From contig NZ_CP043006.1 in NCBI RefSeq assembly GCF_008086345.1, positions 3,160,032 through 3,224,031 on the forward strand: DNA of 64,000 nucleotides, read 5' to 3'. The notes beneath the pieces were generated by a model. It searched no databases and was not told where the DNA came from. It saw nothing but the letters and a program-made list of their open reading frames with translations. Of the stretch, positions 14,747 to 24,378 are shown in pieces. Positions within the stretch are counted from its first letter, which is position 1; every line of letters starts with the position of its first letter. The DNA comes from Chitinophaga sp. XS-30. GTDB lineage: Bacteria; Bacteroidota; Bacteroidia; Chitinophagales; Chitinophagaceae. Both the position numbers and the translations under genes were made by a program.

Positions 14747-16996
14747 TTACTTTATCAGCATGGCCGCAGCTTTGGCAGGCTTTGGCTGTTCAGCTTTCAC
14801 CTGTTCTGTTTTCGGTGTTGCCGTTTCTTTCGCAGTCACCGGGCTTTCACTGTGCAGATCAGCCAGTGTTGGTGCAATAACCAGCGATACGATGGACATC
14901 AGTTTGATGAGGATGTTCATAGAGGGGCCGGAGGTGTCTTTGAACGGATCGCCTACGGTGTCGCCGGTTACAGAGGCTTTGTGCGGCTCTGATTTTTTAT
15001 AGAATATTTCACCGTTGATCTCTACGCCTTTCTCGAATGATTTCTTGGCATTATCCCAGGCGCCGCCGGCGTTGTTCTGGAACATGCCCATCAGTACGCC
15101 GCTTACCGTCGCGCCGGCCAGGAAACCGCCGAGCACTTCAGGGCCGAAGATGAACCCGATCAGCAATGGGGAAACGATGGCGATGGCTCCGGGAAGCATC
15201 ATTTTTTTGATGGAGGCCTCAGTGGAGATGGCCACGCATTTATCATATTCCGGTTTACCGGTGCCTTCCATGATGCCGGGGATGGTCTTGAACTGGCGGC
15301 GCACTTCCTCTACCATGCTCATGGCAGCTTCTCCTACTGCACGGATGGCGAGAGAAGAGAAGATGAAGGGGATCATGCCGCCGACGAACAATCCCGCCAG
15401 TACATTGGCTTTGTAGATGTCGATCCCGTCGATCCGGGCTACACCAACGAAGGCCGCGAAAAGCGCAAGGGCCGTCAATGCCGCGGAAGCGATGGCAAAA
15501 CCTTTTCCCGTTGCTGCGGTGGTGTTGCCCACGGCATCAAGGATATCGGTCTTTTCGCGCACGTCTTTCGGCAACTCGCTCATTTCTGCAATGCCTCCGG
15601 CGTTATCGGCAATAGGGCCGAATGCGTCGATGGCCAGCTGCATAGCAGTAGTGGCCATCATACCGGCTGCAGCGATCGCTACGCCGTAAAGGCCGGCGCA
15701 GAGATAGGAGCCGTAAATGCCGCCGGCCAGCACCAGGATAGGCAGGAAAGTGGATTCCATACCCACGGCCAGGCCCCCGATCACATTGGTGGCATGGCCG
15801 GTGGAAGACTGCCGGATGATGGACATTACCGGGCGTTTGCCCATGGCGGTATAATATTCAGTGATGATGCTCATCAGGGTGCCTACGGCAAGCCCAACCA
15901 TGATCGCGCCGATCACGCCGTTCCGGGTGATGGCCTTCGCACCTTCTTTCAGGGTGGTAGTACCTTCTATAAAATCACGTTTAAGATAGATGGCTTCAGC
16001 GGGTAATACCCAGTACACGAGGCCCGCTGCGGCGATCGCTGTAAGAACGATGGAACCCCAGTTGCCCATGTTCAGGGCTTTCTGCACAGCGTTGGTACTG
16101 AGACCGGCCTTGTCGCTGATCCGTACGAACCAGGTACCCACAATAGAGAAAATGATCCCTATTCCCGCGATCAGCATGGGCAGCAGGATGGGGGAAAGTC
16201 CGCCAAAATTGTCATTGGCGGTCACTTCGCTGCCGAGTACCATTGTTGCCAGTACAGTGGCTACGTAAGAACCGAAAAGATCTGCGCCCATACCAGCCAC
16301 GTCGCCTACGTTATCACCTACGTTATCGGCAATGGTGGCGGGGTTGCGGGGATCGTCCTCTGGAATGCCGGCCTCCACTTTACCTACGAGGTCAGCGCCA
16401 ACGTCGGCTGCTTTGGTATAGATACCGCCGCCAACACGGGCAAAAAGCGCAATGCTTTCCGCACCGAGCGAGAAGCCGGTCAGCACTTCAATGGTCTTGA
16501 TCATTTCGGCAGTATTGGCCTCCGCGCCGAAATAAGCTTTTAAAATGATGAACAGGCCGCCAAGTCCCAGTACGGCAAGGCCGGCAACGCCCATACCCAT
16601 TACGGAGCCGCCGGTGAAGGAAACTTTCAGGGCGCGGGAAAGGCTGCTGCGCGCAGCCTGTGCTGTACGAACATTGGCTTTGGTGGCTATTTTCATACCA
16701 ATGTACCCGGCCGTGGCCGAGAAAATGGCACCGACAATGAACGCCAGTGCGATCGTCCAGTCGGAGTTCTCATGGGACATCCCCATGTAACCCAGCAGCA
16801 GGGCGGCTATGATCACGAAATAGGTAAGGATCTTGTATTCTGCCTTCAGAAAGGCCATAGCGCCTTCCGCAATGTGTTTGGCAATTTCCGTCATCCTTTC
16901 ATTGCCGGCATCCTGCCGGGAAACCCAGGCACTCTGTACGGTGGTAAATAATAGTGCAATCAGTCCGAATAGTGGAATAATGTAAGCGATACTCAT
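14747..16996 (-). CDS. hppA: Membrane-bound K+-dependent pyrophosphatase (H+ or Na+ pump)
   Basis: The 749-residue protein has about 16 membrane helices. It contains the substrate motifs [35 protein letters not shown] and, near the end, [17 protein letters not shown]. The enzyme couples hydrolysis of pyrophosphate to ion export at the inner membrane. In the segment [13 protein letters not shown] an Ala stands where K+-independent enzymes have Lys, which marks the K+-dependent class. That class includes both H+- and Na+-pumping members, and I cannot separate the two. The tail after residue 720 is Lys/Pro/Ala-rich and longer than usual. Confidence 0.96.
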   Translation of the reverse strand: MSIAYIIPLFGLIALLFTTVQSAWVSRQDAGNERMTEIAKHIAEGAMAFLKAEYKILTYFVIIAALLLGYMGMSHENSDWTIALAFIVGAIFSATAGYIGMKIATKANVRTAQAARSSLSRALKVSFTGGSVMGMGVAGLAVLGLGGLFIILKAYFGAEANTAEMIKTIEVLTGFSLGAESIALFARVGGGIYTKAADVGADLVGKVEAGIPEDDPRNPATIADNVGDNVGDVAGMGADLFGSYVATVLATMVLGSEVTANDNFGGLSPILLPMLIAGIGIIFSIVGTWFVRISDKAGLSTNAVQKALNMGNWGSIVLTAIAAAGLVYWVLPAEAIYLKRDFIEGTTTLKEGAKAITRNGVIGAIMVGLAVGTLMSIITEYYTAMGKRPVMSIIRQSSTGHATNVIGGLAVGMESTFLPILVLAGGIYGSYLCAGLYGVAIAAAGMMATTAMQLAIDAFGPIADNAGGIAEMSELPKDVREKTDILDAVGNTTAATGKGFAIASAALTALALFAAFVGVARIDGIDIYKANVLAGLFVGGMIPFIFSSLAIRAVGEAAMSMVEEVRRQFKTIPGIMEGTGKPEYDKCVAISTEASIKKMMLPGAIAIVSPLLIGFIFGPEVLGGFLAGATVSGVLMGMFQNNAGGAWDNAKKSFEKGVEINGEIFYKKSEPHKASVTGDTVGDPFKDTSGPSMNILIKLMSIVSLVIAPTLADLHSESPVTAKETATPKTEQVKAEQPKPAKAAAMLIK

Positions 16997-17089
16997 ATAA
17001 GCCTTTTAAATTTACAAGGTTGACGAAGATAATGTATTGGAATTTATTTTACTAGTGGTTAAACATATTAAATCAGGGAGTTATACTTA

Positions 17090-18598
17090 TCAGGTATTCC
17101 GGACTTTCAGCCAGGCCAGGCCGAGGTAATTGATGATATCTTCTGCGATCAGGGCTTCCTCCGAAATATCGTCGGCCGCCAGGTCCCCGGCCAGGCCATG
17201 CAGCCAGACGCCCAGCAGCAACGCGGCTTTCGGTGTGTACCCCTGGCAGAGGAGGCCGGTCAATATACCCGTCAGCACATCCCCGCTGCCTGCACTGGCC
17301 ATGCCCGGGTTACCGGTGGGATTGAAATACACGGCGCCATCGGGACAAGCCATTGCGCTGAAGCGGCCTTTCAGCAGGATATATAACTGCAGTTCCTGTG
17401 CCTTGGCGGATAGCAGGGCCAGCCGCTCAAAATGGTCTGCCGTAGGGCCAAAGAGCCGTTCAAATTCTTTAGGATGCGGGGTGAGGATGGAGCTGTGCGG
17501 GATTTTCTGCAGCAGAAAAGGGTAGTGGCTGATAATATTAAGGGCATCGGCGTCCAGGACCATCGGCCTGCCGAATTTGCCCAGCAGTTTCTCCAGGGCT
17601 TTGGCAGTTGTGGCTTCCGTGCCGGTACCCGGACCGATGCCGATGCTGGCATAACTGTCTTTGACGGTTTCATGGAAGTGTGCGCTGAAGTGCGCGGTGT
17701 CTTCTGTTTCGCACATCGCTTCGGGTACGGAGGTTTGCGCGATCTCGTATCCGCATCGCGGTACATGCATGGTGAGCAACCCCGCGCCCGCCCGGAGGCA
17801 GGCCTTTGCCGCAAGAACAGCCGCCCCCATCTTGCCGTAGCTGCCCGCCACCAGGAAAGCGTGGCCGTAGGTGCCTTTGTGCGCGAAAGGGTCGCGGGGC
17901 TGGTAAATGGTGCGGATGATCACCTCATCCACCACATGAAAGCGTGTTTGTACCTGTGCGATATAATCCGGGTGCAGGCCGATCTGCAGGATCACCACCT
18001 GTCCCGCTTTGTCCGCATTCTCAGGTAGCAGGAACGCCAGCTTGTAGAACTGGAAGCTCAACGTATAACGGGCATGGATGCACGGTGCATGCCCGGAAGC
18101 CTGGTCTGCTAACAGTCCCGAGGGCATATCTATCGAAACGATGGTTTGGCGGCTGCGCTGGTCGTTGATCTTGTGAATGATACCGGCCACCCATCCTTCA
18201 ACAGGGCGGGAGAGGCCTGTGCCGAAGATCGCGTCCACGATAACGCCATGCTCTTCCATAACCGGAAAATCTGCCAGGGAGTGGATATGCTGCAGTGCGG
18301 CATAATGCGGCTGGTTGGCGAGATTGTCTTCCGAAGCTGCGTCGGAATGATGTACCAGCCAGGCCTGGACGGTAAAGCCATGTTCTTTCAGCAGCCTGGC
18401 GATCACCAGTCCGTCACCGCCGTTGTTGCCCATACCGCAGAAAATGTAAAAGGGAGGAGGGTTTTCACCGAAGGTATGCACCATCCATCCCGCGCATTCA
18501 GCGGCGGCGCGTTCCATCAGCAATACGCTGCGGACAGGTTCATGTTCGATCGTGTAGGCATCGGCAGCCCTGATCTGTGGTGCGGAAAGGATTTTCAT
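17090..18598 (-). CDS. nnr: Bifunctional NAD(P)H-hydrate epimerase / ADP-dependent NAD(P)H-hydrate dehydratase
   Basis: The 502-residue protein fuses two repair enzymes. The N-terminal YjeF_N epimerase domain (residues 1-215) has the nucleotide motif FCGMGNNGGDGLVIAR and the catalytic-region segment VDAIFGTGLSRPVEG. The C-terminal dehydratase (about 225-500) is of the ribokinase fold. It has the segments GIGPGTGTE and LDADALN and the anion-hole motif GSGDVLTGILTG. Together they repair hydrated NADH and NADPH in the cytoplasm. Length and start fit the family. The gene is on the same strand as hppA but 93 bp upstream. Confidence 0.96.
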   Translation of the reverse strand: MKILSAPQIRAADAYTIEHEPVRSVLLMERAAAECAGWMVHTFGENPPPFYIFCGMGNNGGDGLVIARLLKEHGFTVQAWLVHHSDAASEDNLANQPHYAALQHIHSLADFPVMEEHGVIVDAIFGTGLSRPVEGWVAGIIHKINDQRSRQTIVSIDMPSGLLADQASGHAPCIHARYTLSFQFYKLAFLLPENADKAGQVVILQIGLHPDYIAQVQTRFHVVDEVIIRTIYQPRDPFAHKGTYGHAFLVAGSYGKMGAAVLAAKACLRAGAGLLTMHVPRCGYEIAQTSVPEAMCETEDTAHFSAHFHETVKDSYASIGIGPGTGTEATTAKALEKLLGKFGRPMVLDADALNIISHYPFLLQKIPHSSILTPHPKEFERLFGPTADHFERLALLSAKAQELQLYILLKGRFSAMACPDGAVYFNPTGNPGMASAGSGDVLTGILTGLLCQGYTPKAALLLGVWLHGLAGDLAADDISEEALIAEDIINYLGLAWLKVRNT

Positions 18599-18669
18599 CG
18601 GGCTAAATATAGATATTTCCCGTCACATCGGGAGCCGCGGCAGGATGCAGGAGCATTTTCAATGCAACT

Positions 18670-18838
18670 CGCAGCTCATCGAACAGCCCCGTCAGTTTCG
18701 CCGCTGGTCATGTCGCAGCTCATCAAACAGCACCCGCCGGTTTCCGCCGCTGGTCATGTTGTAACTCATCAAACAGCACCCGCCGGTTTCCGCCGCTGGT
18801 CATGTCGCAGCTCATCAAACAGCACCCGTCAGTTTCCG
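18670..18838. repeat. 46-bp direct tandem repeat, about 3.7 copies
   Basis: Copies lie at 18670-18713 (44 bp, two bases shorter), 18714-18759, 18760-18805 and 18806-18838 (partial). Each begins CGCAGCTCATCAAACAGC or a variant and ends CGCTGGTCATGT. The copies are nearly identical, pointing to recent expansion. It fills most of the 332-bp interval between the nnr start and the next gene. Several overlapping open frames through it are by-products of the repeat. Confidence 0.9.
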
Positions 18839-18885
18839 GGGAACTTCGGAAGCGGGCTCACCATCCTCCGGGCCTCCATCAAACA

Positions 18886-18914
18886 AAAAGTCCCCCGGTT
18901 TTCCGGAGGACTTT
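18886..18914 (-). terminator. Terminator after the outer-membrane protein gene pair
   Basis: The arms AAAGTCCCCCGG and CCGGAGGACTTT pair with one mismatch around a short T-rich loop. On the minus strand the stem is followed by TTTTTGTTTG. It lies 17 bp after the stop of the gene ending at 18931. Confidence 0.75.
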
Positions 18915-18930
18915 CAAAAAGCGTTCGTTA

Positions 18931-19455
18931 TCATTTAAATGTGTACCGTGCGGATACCCCGATCAGCTGTTCACCAATGAAATCATGCCCACCGGTAAAG
19001 TTGAAGAACGGTTTTGCGTCCGCACTCAGGTTCAGCGGGATGCTCTTGAAGGTGTACTCCACCCCGAAGATACCGTCAAGTCCCACAACAGCGTCCGTAC
19101 CGTCGTTATGGCGACGTCCGTTATCCCAGTAGTAGTCTCTCCAGAACCCAACATGGGCACCGCCACCGGCGTACATGTTCCACTCGGATTTGTTGGTAAA
19201 GCCCCAGTGAAACTGGTATAGCCCTGTGAAAGTGACGTTGGAGCCTGCATCGTCCCTGCCACCGAAGTAATGGGATACGATCCCCTCAATTGCGTGCGGC
19301 CCTTGCAGGAAATGCTTTGCTGTGAAACCTACTGTCCAGGGATTGGTACGTATGCCGAGTGCCGTCTTGTAATCCGCGGGAGAACCGCCGCGCTGCGCAT
19401 TTGCCTGGAAGGCCATCAAAGAAAGTACTCCGAAGAGCAACAGAATCCTTTTCAT
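18931..19455 (-). CDS. Outer-membrane beta-barrel protein, paralogue of its neighbour
   Basis: The 174-residue protein has a signal peptide (MKRILLLFGVLSLMAFQANAQ). It is followed by amphipathic strands typical of a small barrel and ends in a strand closing SARYTFK. The segments MYAGGGAHVGFW, VVGLDGIFGVEYTF and IPLNLSADAKPFF recur in the upstream gene as WYAGGGAHIG, AGVDGIAGINYNF and IPLNLSLDWKP, so the two are tandem paralogues. Function is unknown. The two genes are 25 bp apart on the same strand and end at one terminator, so they form an operon. Confidence 0.78.
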   Translation of the reverse strand: MKRILLLFGVLSLMAFQANAQRGGSPADYKTALGIRTNPWTVGFTAKHFLQGPHAIEGIVSHYFGGRDDAGSNVTFTGLYQFHWGFTNKSEWNMYAGGGAHVGFWRDYYWDNGRRHNDGTDAVVGLDGIFGVEYTFKSIPLNLSADAKPFFNFTGGHDFIGEQLIGVSARYTFK

Positions 19456-19480
19456 ATAGTTGTCTTTATTTTAAAAAAAG

Positions 19481-19945
19481 TTATTTCCTGCGTCCGAAAA
19501 TATACCTGGCCGAAATGCCGAATTCCGCCAGTTCCGAAGAAGTGGTAAAGTGAATGGCAGGCTTCCAGTCCAGGCTCAGGTTGAGCGGGATGCCGGAAAA
19601 ATTGTAGTTGATGCCGGCAATGCCGTCTACTCCCGCCAGGAACTCCTGGCTGCCTTCGGTCTCCCTCGTGCCGATGTGCGCTCCGCCGCCTGCATACCAT
19701 CCAAATCCCTGTATGGTCAGTGCGGAAAGATCGAAATGATGCTGATACAAGGCCGTCAGCGAAGCTGTTTTGTTATACAGTCCCACAATGGCTTCCGCAG
19801 CTGAACGCTCCGTAAAGAAATACCGGCCGGTCACCCCCAGCGGCAATCCCAGGCGCACCCCCGCCTCAAGACGGGGCGTTTCCTGTGCCGGTGCTCCGGT
19901 CGCAAAGCCCAGTATCATTAAAACGGTAATGGCGCAGTGTCTCAT
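19481..19945 (-). CDS. Outer-membrane beta-barrel protein, paralogue of its neighbour
   Basis: The 154-residue protein has a signal peptide (MRHCAITVLMILGFATGAPAQ) and barrel-type strands ending in SARYIFGRRK. It shares the AGGGAH, GVDGI and IPLNLS motifs with the following gene but lacks that gene's extra loop between the first strands, so it is about 20 residues shorter. Function is unknown. nhaA lies 34 bp upstream on the same strand, and read-through from it is possible. Confidence 0.75.
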   Translation of the reverse strand: MRHCAITVLMILGFATGAPAQETPRLEAGVRLGLPLGVTGRYFFTERSAAEAIVGLYNKTASLTALYQHHFDLSALTIQGFGWYAGGGAHIGTRETEGSQEFLAGVDGIAGINYNFSGIPLNLSLDWKPAIHFTTSSELAEFGISARYIFGRRK

Positions 19946-19979
19946 GTGATCTCGTATTTACAATAACAATGCCAAAGGC

Positions 19980-21170
19980 TTACGCTGCTACTTCCCTGCA
20001 TGTGGCACGGAGGAAGATGAAACCTCCGAGACCGGCAACAACGGAGGCCAGGATAACGGACATCACGGAGACCACCTGGATGTCCACCTCTTTGAACGCC
20101 AGGGTGGCAATAAAAATGCTCATGGTGAAACCGACGCCTGCGATCATGCCTACCCCCCATAACTGTTTCCAGTTTGTGTTGGACGGCAGGCTGGCCAGTT
20201 TCAGTTTTACGGCCAGGAAACAGATCAGGAAGATACCCAGTGGTTTGCCCAGGACGAGGCCTGCCATCACGCCGAAACTAACGGAATGGGAGAATGCCTG
20301 CATGAGATCGGCCGGGAAGGCAATAGCCGTATTGGCAAGCGCGAATGCCGGCATAATGAGAAAGTTCACCGGATCATGGAGATTGTGTTCCAGGGCATTG
20401 ATCTTGCCCAGCGGAATGGTGAATGCCAGCAGCACACCGGCTATTGTGGCATGGATGCCGGAGTTGAAGATGCAATACCAGAGGATGATGCCGGGGATGA
20501 AATAGAATATGAGCCGTTGTACTTTCAGGTAATTGAGCAGCAACAGCAGCGCAAAGATGCCGCCACCGATGTACAGGTACATCGTATGCAGTTCATCCGT
20601 ATAAAAAATGGCGATCGTGAGGATGGCGCCGAGGTCATCGATAATAGCAAGGGCGGTCAGGAATATCTTGAGGCTGATGGGCACACGGGAACCGAGAAGG
20701 GAAAGGATGCCAAGGGAGAAGGCAATGTCCGTAGCCATGGGTATTCCCCATCCATGCCCGAAAGGCGTGCCGTTGTTGAATAAAACATAGATCAGCGCAG
20801 GAGCCAGCATACCGCCTGCAGCGGCAAGGACGGGCAAAAGCGACTTCCTGATGGAGGCCAGCTCACCGGTGGTCAGTTCCCGCTTGATCTCCATGCCTAC
20901 GAGGAAAAAGAAGAGTACCATAAAGCCGTCGTTGATCCACAGCAGCCAGGAGTTAGGGAGGTGCAACCCCTGCCATTCATAATGATGCCCCCCGGCGGGA
21001 TCGAACAGCGTGTTGAAGAAACTTACGTAGGGTGTTGCCCAGGCAGAGTTGGCAAGAAACAGCGATATAACGGTGCAGGCAATCAGCACAATGCCTACCG
21101 CACGGCTATCCGCCAGAAATTGAAATATAGGTGATATCAGCTTGTTCCTTACTTTCCCGATAATATTCAT
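19980..21170 (-). CDS. nhaA: Na+/H+ antiporter NhaA
   Basis: The protein has about 396 residues and some twelve membrane helices. It contains the double Asp motif LAIIDDLGAILTIAIFY that binds the ion, and the ATDIAFSLGILSLLG helix with its conserved Asp. It exchanges internal Na+ for external protons at the inner membrane and maintains pH and sodium balance. The longest frame begins at 21236 but would overlap the preceding gene by 52 bp. The Met at 21170 (MNIIGKVRNKLISP) gives a 14-bp gap and the usual N terminus, so I chose it. Confidence 0.94.
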   Translation of the reverse strand: MNIIGKVRNKLISPIFQFLADSRAVGIVLIACTVISLFLANSAWATPYVSFFNTLFDPAGGHHYEWQGLHLPNSWLLWINDGFMVLFFFLVGMEIKRELTTGELASIRKSLLPVLAAAGGMLAPALIYVLFNNGTPFGHGWGIPMATDIAFSLGILSLLGSRVPISLKIFLTALAIIDDLGAILTIAIFYTDELHTMYLYIGGGIFALLLLLNYLKVQRLIFYFIPGIILWYCIFNSGIHATIAGVLLAFTIPLGKINALEHNLHDPVNFLIMPAFALANTAIAFPADLMQAFSHSVSFGVMAGLVLGKPLGIFLICFLAVKLKLASLPSNTNWKQLWGVGMIAGVGFTMSIFIATLAFKEVDIQVVSVMSVILASVVAGLGGFIFLRATCREVAA

Positions 21171-21184
21171 GCTTGTCGTTTTGT

Positions 21185-23281
21185 TTATTGTCCGATCAAT
21201 TCGTATTTCGATTTTGGCTTCCGGTGGATCATCCATTTGAACCCGGGCAGCAGCTTCTGCTCTTCCGGCATCTGGGTAAAGGGATACATTGTAGCTTCCG
21301 CTTCCTTGATAAATACCACTCTTTCCAGTTCTCCGTTTTCGAAATATATATGCGTGGTGGCGGACAGCAGCCGGTTCACGCTGATGTAGGCGCTGTCGTC
21401 GTCCCTGACATAGTAAATATTCTCCGCATTCCCGTTCACATGCATGGAATCCAGCTTTTCATCACCAAAATACCCCAATACGGTATTCCCTTTCACCTGG
21501 TTGTACATACCAGGGCCTGCTTCACTGATAATGAGTGCATTCTGGTCGAGCAGCAGCTTGTCTGCTTTCTGGTTTTTGGTGAACAGGAAGATGGTATCCC
21601 CGAACATCTGGTTATCGCTGGCCCAGAGCACCGGGTCTTTATACATCCTGAAAATGGAATCCACCCCCGAGTAATATATGCTGTCCGCTACGCCTTGCAG
21701 GGAATCTGAATAGATCTTGACGTTATGGTAGGCGATAATGAATCTTTTCTCTGTAGTGTCTTTAGGCTCGGCTGTTACCGGTGATAGTGCAGCCGGTGTT
21801 GAATCTGCCAGCACAAGCGGTACGGGAAAGGCTGCAAGCGAGGAATCCCTTTTTACGAGGCTGGTGTCTGTTTTGACGACCCGTTCCAGCAGGGCGTTGG
21901 CCATGGAATCCGCCCGGTTGATGCGTTCCGGCAATGTAGCGTTGACCGAATCGGTTTGCACCGCGAGGGCAGGGGGGACCGTGTCTTTGAGCCGTATGCC
22001 TGCCGCTTTGACGGTTGAGATAGAGTCTGCTCTGATAGAAGGGGTTGTATCTTTGATCACGAGACGCGGAGCGATGCTGTCTTTGAGGGCCGGATGAGCG
22101 GAATCCCCTTCCGCGATGTAACCGGAATCCGTCACGACAACTTTGTCCAGCAGGGCGGTAAAAGCGCTATCCTTTTGCCGCGGAACGGCCATAACTGCCG
22201 CACGAGCGCTGTCTTTCGGTCCCCTGAGCGCAGTATCGCCAGCAACGGCAACGGTGCTGTCTGTTCCATTTTGGGGAGCGGCAATGCTGTCCCGCTGCAA
22301 TCCGATAATGCCGGAGAACAGCGTATCTGCCGCCACAAAAAGCGTATCGGTCTTTCCCTCCAGGATCATCACCGGCTTTTGTGTGGCCAGCACTGTTTTC
22401 AGGTTCTGGTCCACAATACCGTAGTTGGCCAGTACAGCTATTTTCTGGGCGGTATCGCGCCAGATCATATTGCCGGTGGCTACAGAAATACCGGAAGCTT
22501 TATCGGTCTGAATGTCATTGGCGGTAAAGGTATTGGTGCTGTCCTCGATCACCGGACGCTGGCTGAAGCTCCCGTAACCGCTCGCGGTGTTATAGTACCC
22601 ATTGGTAACGTACATGGTGGTCTTGCCATCGTTGATGGTCGTCGGCACCAGGATGGTGGCTATTTTTGAATTGGTGTTGTAGAGGAGCGTGTCTGTGCTG
22701 AGGGTGAATCCAGGGTCCACGATCACCACATTTTTCTTGAAATAAACATCCTTGGTTTCGGCATAATAAATGCCCTCCTGGCTCGTGAGCACGGACGATT
22801 CGTTGACCAGCCTGCCATTCCGGGTATAGGTGCCGATCTTGGTATTCATATCGTACTGCAACTCCGGGCTGGTAAGCACCACCTTGTTATCGGTTAGTTT
22901 GGCGTTGCCGGTGAGGGTTGCCAGCCGCTGATTGCCGAGATAGATCAGGTAGTCGGAATACGTGTGAATGCTGTCATTCTGGTTGATATGAACGTTTCCC
23001 CAGGCTTCGATCTTGTTGCTTAACGCATCAATATCCGCACTGTCGCAGTACATGTAACTGGTTCCCTGCCGGAAGGATACATTCCCTTTCACTCTTCGTT
23101 TGGAGATGGTATCTGTGGTGGTATTGATCACGAAATCCGCATGCAGGAGATCGATGCGTTTGGAGGTGGTATCCTCCTGTACCGGTGATAAACGCATGCG
23201 GTCATGGCTGTTTGCAGCCAATAGGCCGGTAGCACCTGTTACTGCTAGCAGGATAAGGCCGTATCGTAATTTCCTGATCAT
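21185..23281 (-). CDS. OstA-like / LptA-type lipopolysaccharide transport protein
   Basis: The 698-residue protein has a signal peptide (MIRKLRYGLILLAVTGATGLLA). Two OstA-like regions follow. The first (about 40-320) is built of repeated strands such as VKGNVSFRQGTSYMYCDSADID and AWGNVHINQNDSIHTYSD. The second (about 510-680) follows the same pattern. Between them lies a stretch of about 170 residues of low complexity, rich in Asp, Ser, Thr, Ala and Val (KDSA, ADSI and KDT repeats). It would form part of the periplasmic bridge that carries LPS to LptD, which is encoded divergently 2.5 kb away. The gene is in a block with mlaD-type and amidase genes. Confidence 0.85.
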   Translation of the reverse strand: MIRKLRYGLILLAVTGATGLLAANSHDRMRLSPVQEDTTSKRIDLLHADFVINTTTDTISKRRVKGNVSFRQGTSYMYCDSADIDALSNKIEAWGNVHINQNDSIHTYSDYLIYLGNQRLATLTGNAKLTDNKVVLTSPELQYDMNTKIGTYTRNGRLVNESSVLTSQEGIYYAETKDVYFKKNVVIVDPGFTLSTDTLLYNTNSKIATILVPTTINDGKTTMYVTNGYYNTASGYGSFSQRPVIEDSTNTFTANDIQTDKASGISVATGNMIWRDTAQKIAVLANYGIVDQNLKTVLATQKPVMILEGKTDTLFVAADTLFSGIIGLQRDSIAAPQNGTDSTVAVAGDTALRGPKDSARAAVMAVPRQKDSAFTALLDKVVVTDSGYIAEGDSAHPALKDSIAPRLVIKDTTPSIRADSISTVKAAGIRLKDTVPPALAVQTDSVNATLPERINRADSMANALLERVVKTDTSLVKRDSSLAAFPVPLVLADSTPAALSPVTAEPKDTTEKRFIIAYHNVKIYSDSLQGVADSIYYSGVDSIFRMYKDPVLWASDNQMFGDTIFLFTKNQKADKLLLDQNALIISEAGPGMYNQVKGNTVLGYFGDEKLDSMHVNGNAENIYYVRDDDSAYISVNRLLSATTHIYFENGELERVVFIKEAEATMYPFTQMPEEQKLLPGFKWMIHRKPKSKYELIGQ

Positions 23282-23286
23282 TTCCT

Positions 23287-24282
23287 TTATTGTAATTGCA
23301 AGGTATCAGAGGGAATAGGCACTACCTTGTTCTTTCTGCCGAAGACGCTCAGGTGTACATACCTCCAGGGGTTGTAACGGAGGTCTTCCAGCAGTTTGTT
23401 AAGGCTGCCGAGAGATGTCTGCAGATTGTTATACGCAGCCCTGTCATTCATCAGCATACCGAGTGTGCCATCTGTGCTGTTTACTTTGGATACCACACTG
23501 TTCAGCTGTGTAACGGTATGGCTTAATTGAGCGAGCGCAGTGTCCAGCTGGCCGTTGGCCAGTGTGCCGGATGCTTTGTCGAAGTTGCCGAGAATATTGG
23601 AGATCTTGTCATTATTATCCTTCAGGTTGGCGGAAACGGCTTCGAAGTTGGCAAAGGTGCCGCCGATCCTGCCATTATCCGCAAGCATGCCGTTGATGGA
23701 GCGGGTGGCATTGTCCAGGTTGTTCATAGTCCCGCTAAGTCCCGCTACTGCTGTACGGATATTATGCTTGGTAGTGGTGTCGAACACCGAGTTTACGGTG
23801 AGCAGGAGGGTATCCACTGCACCCAGGGTCATTTCCAGCTTTTTCACAAGCGGGCTGAGTTGTTCTTTGAGCGCATCGGTAATGGAACCGTCTACGGCAG
23901 CATAAATAGTGTCTTTATTTTTCAGATAGGTGTTGGCGTTACCAAAATCGATCTCTACTTTCCGTGTGCCGAGGAGATCAGAGCTGATACGGGCCACGGA
24001 GTTTTCCGGTATCTCTATCTCTTTGCTGATCTGCAGGGTCACCAGAATGCGCCCGGCACGTTTGTCCATTACTTCCAGGCCCAGAACACTGCCAACGGAG
24101 AGGCCGTTCACGACTACGGCATTGGAAGGGGCGAGGCCGTTCACCTGGGTATATACAGCGTAAATGGTCTTCTTGTTGGAAAACAGGCTTCTGCCTTTCA
24201 GGATATTGAACCCGATCACCAGTAATACTATTCCCAGCGCTGTCAATACGCCTACTTTTGTTTCGTTAGATATTTTAAGCAT
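23287..24282 (-). CDS. MlaD/MCE-family protein (lipid transport substrate-binding)
   Basis: The 331-residue protein has one N-terminal membrane helix (VGVLTALGIVLLVIGFNIL). An MCE domain follows at about 38-115 (YAVYTQVNGLAPSNAVVVNGLSVGSV, then ARISSDLLGTRKVEIDFG). The C-terminal part is helical and coiled. MCE proteins form hexameric rings in the periplasm that move phospholipids between membranes. The OstA-like gene follows 5 bp downstream, so the two are co-transcribed. No ATPase or permease of an Mla system is in the window. Confidence 0.92.
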   Translation of the reverse strand: MLKISNETKVGVLTALGIVLLVIGFNILKGRSLFSNKKTIYAVYTQVNGLAPSNAVVVNGLSVGSVLGLEVMDKRAGRILVTLQISKEIEIPENSVARISSDLLGTRKVEIDFGNANTYLKNKDTIYAAVDGSITDALKEQLSPLVKKLEMTLGAVDTLLLTVNSVFDTTTKHNIRTAVAGLSGTMNNLDNATRSINGMLADNGRIGGTFANFEAVSANLKDNNDKISNILGNFDKASGTLANGQLDTALAQLSHTVTQLNSVVSKVNSTDGTLGMLMNDRAAYNNLQTSLGSLNKLLEDLRYNPWRYVHLSVFGRKNKVVPIPSDTLQLQ

Positions 24283-24378
24283 CGAGATAAATCTAAGGTT
24301 TCGTGTGCAAAAATAGATAAAAACAATGGTGCAGCCGCCGCAGGAGACAGAATTAACTCAAAAGACGGGCCAGCGTAA

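Noticed and set aside
18146-19221. Long plus-strand frames crossing the 46-bp repeat
   Set aside because: They are produced by the repeat and by antisense reading of the nnr and barrel genes; the repeated peptide has no known fold.
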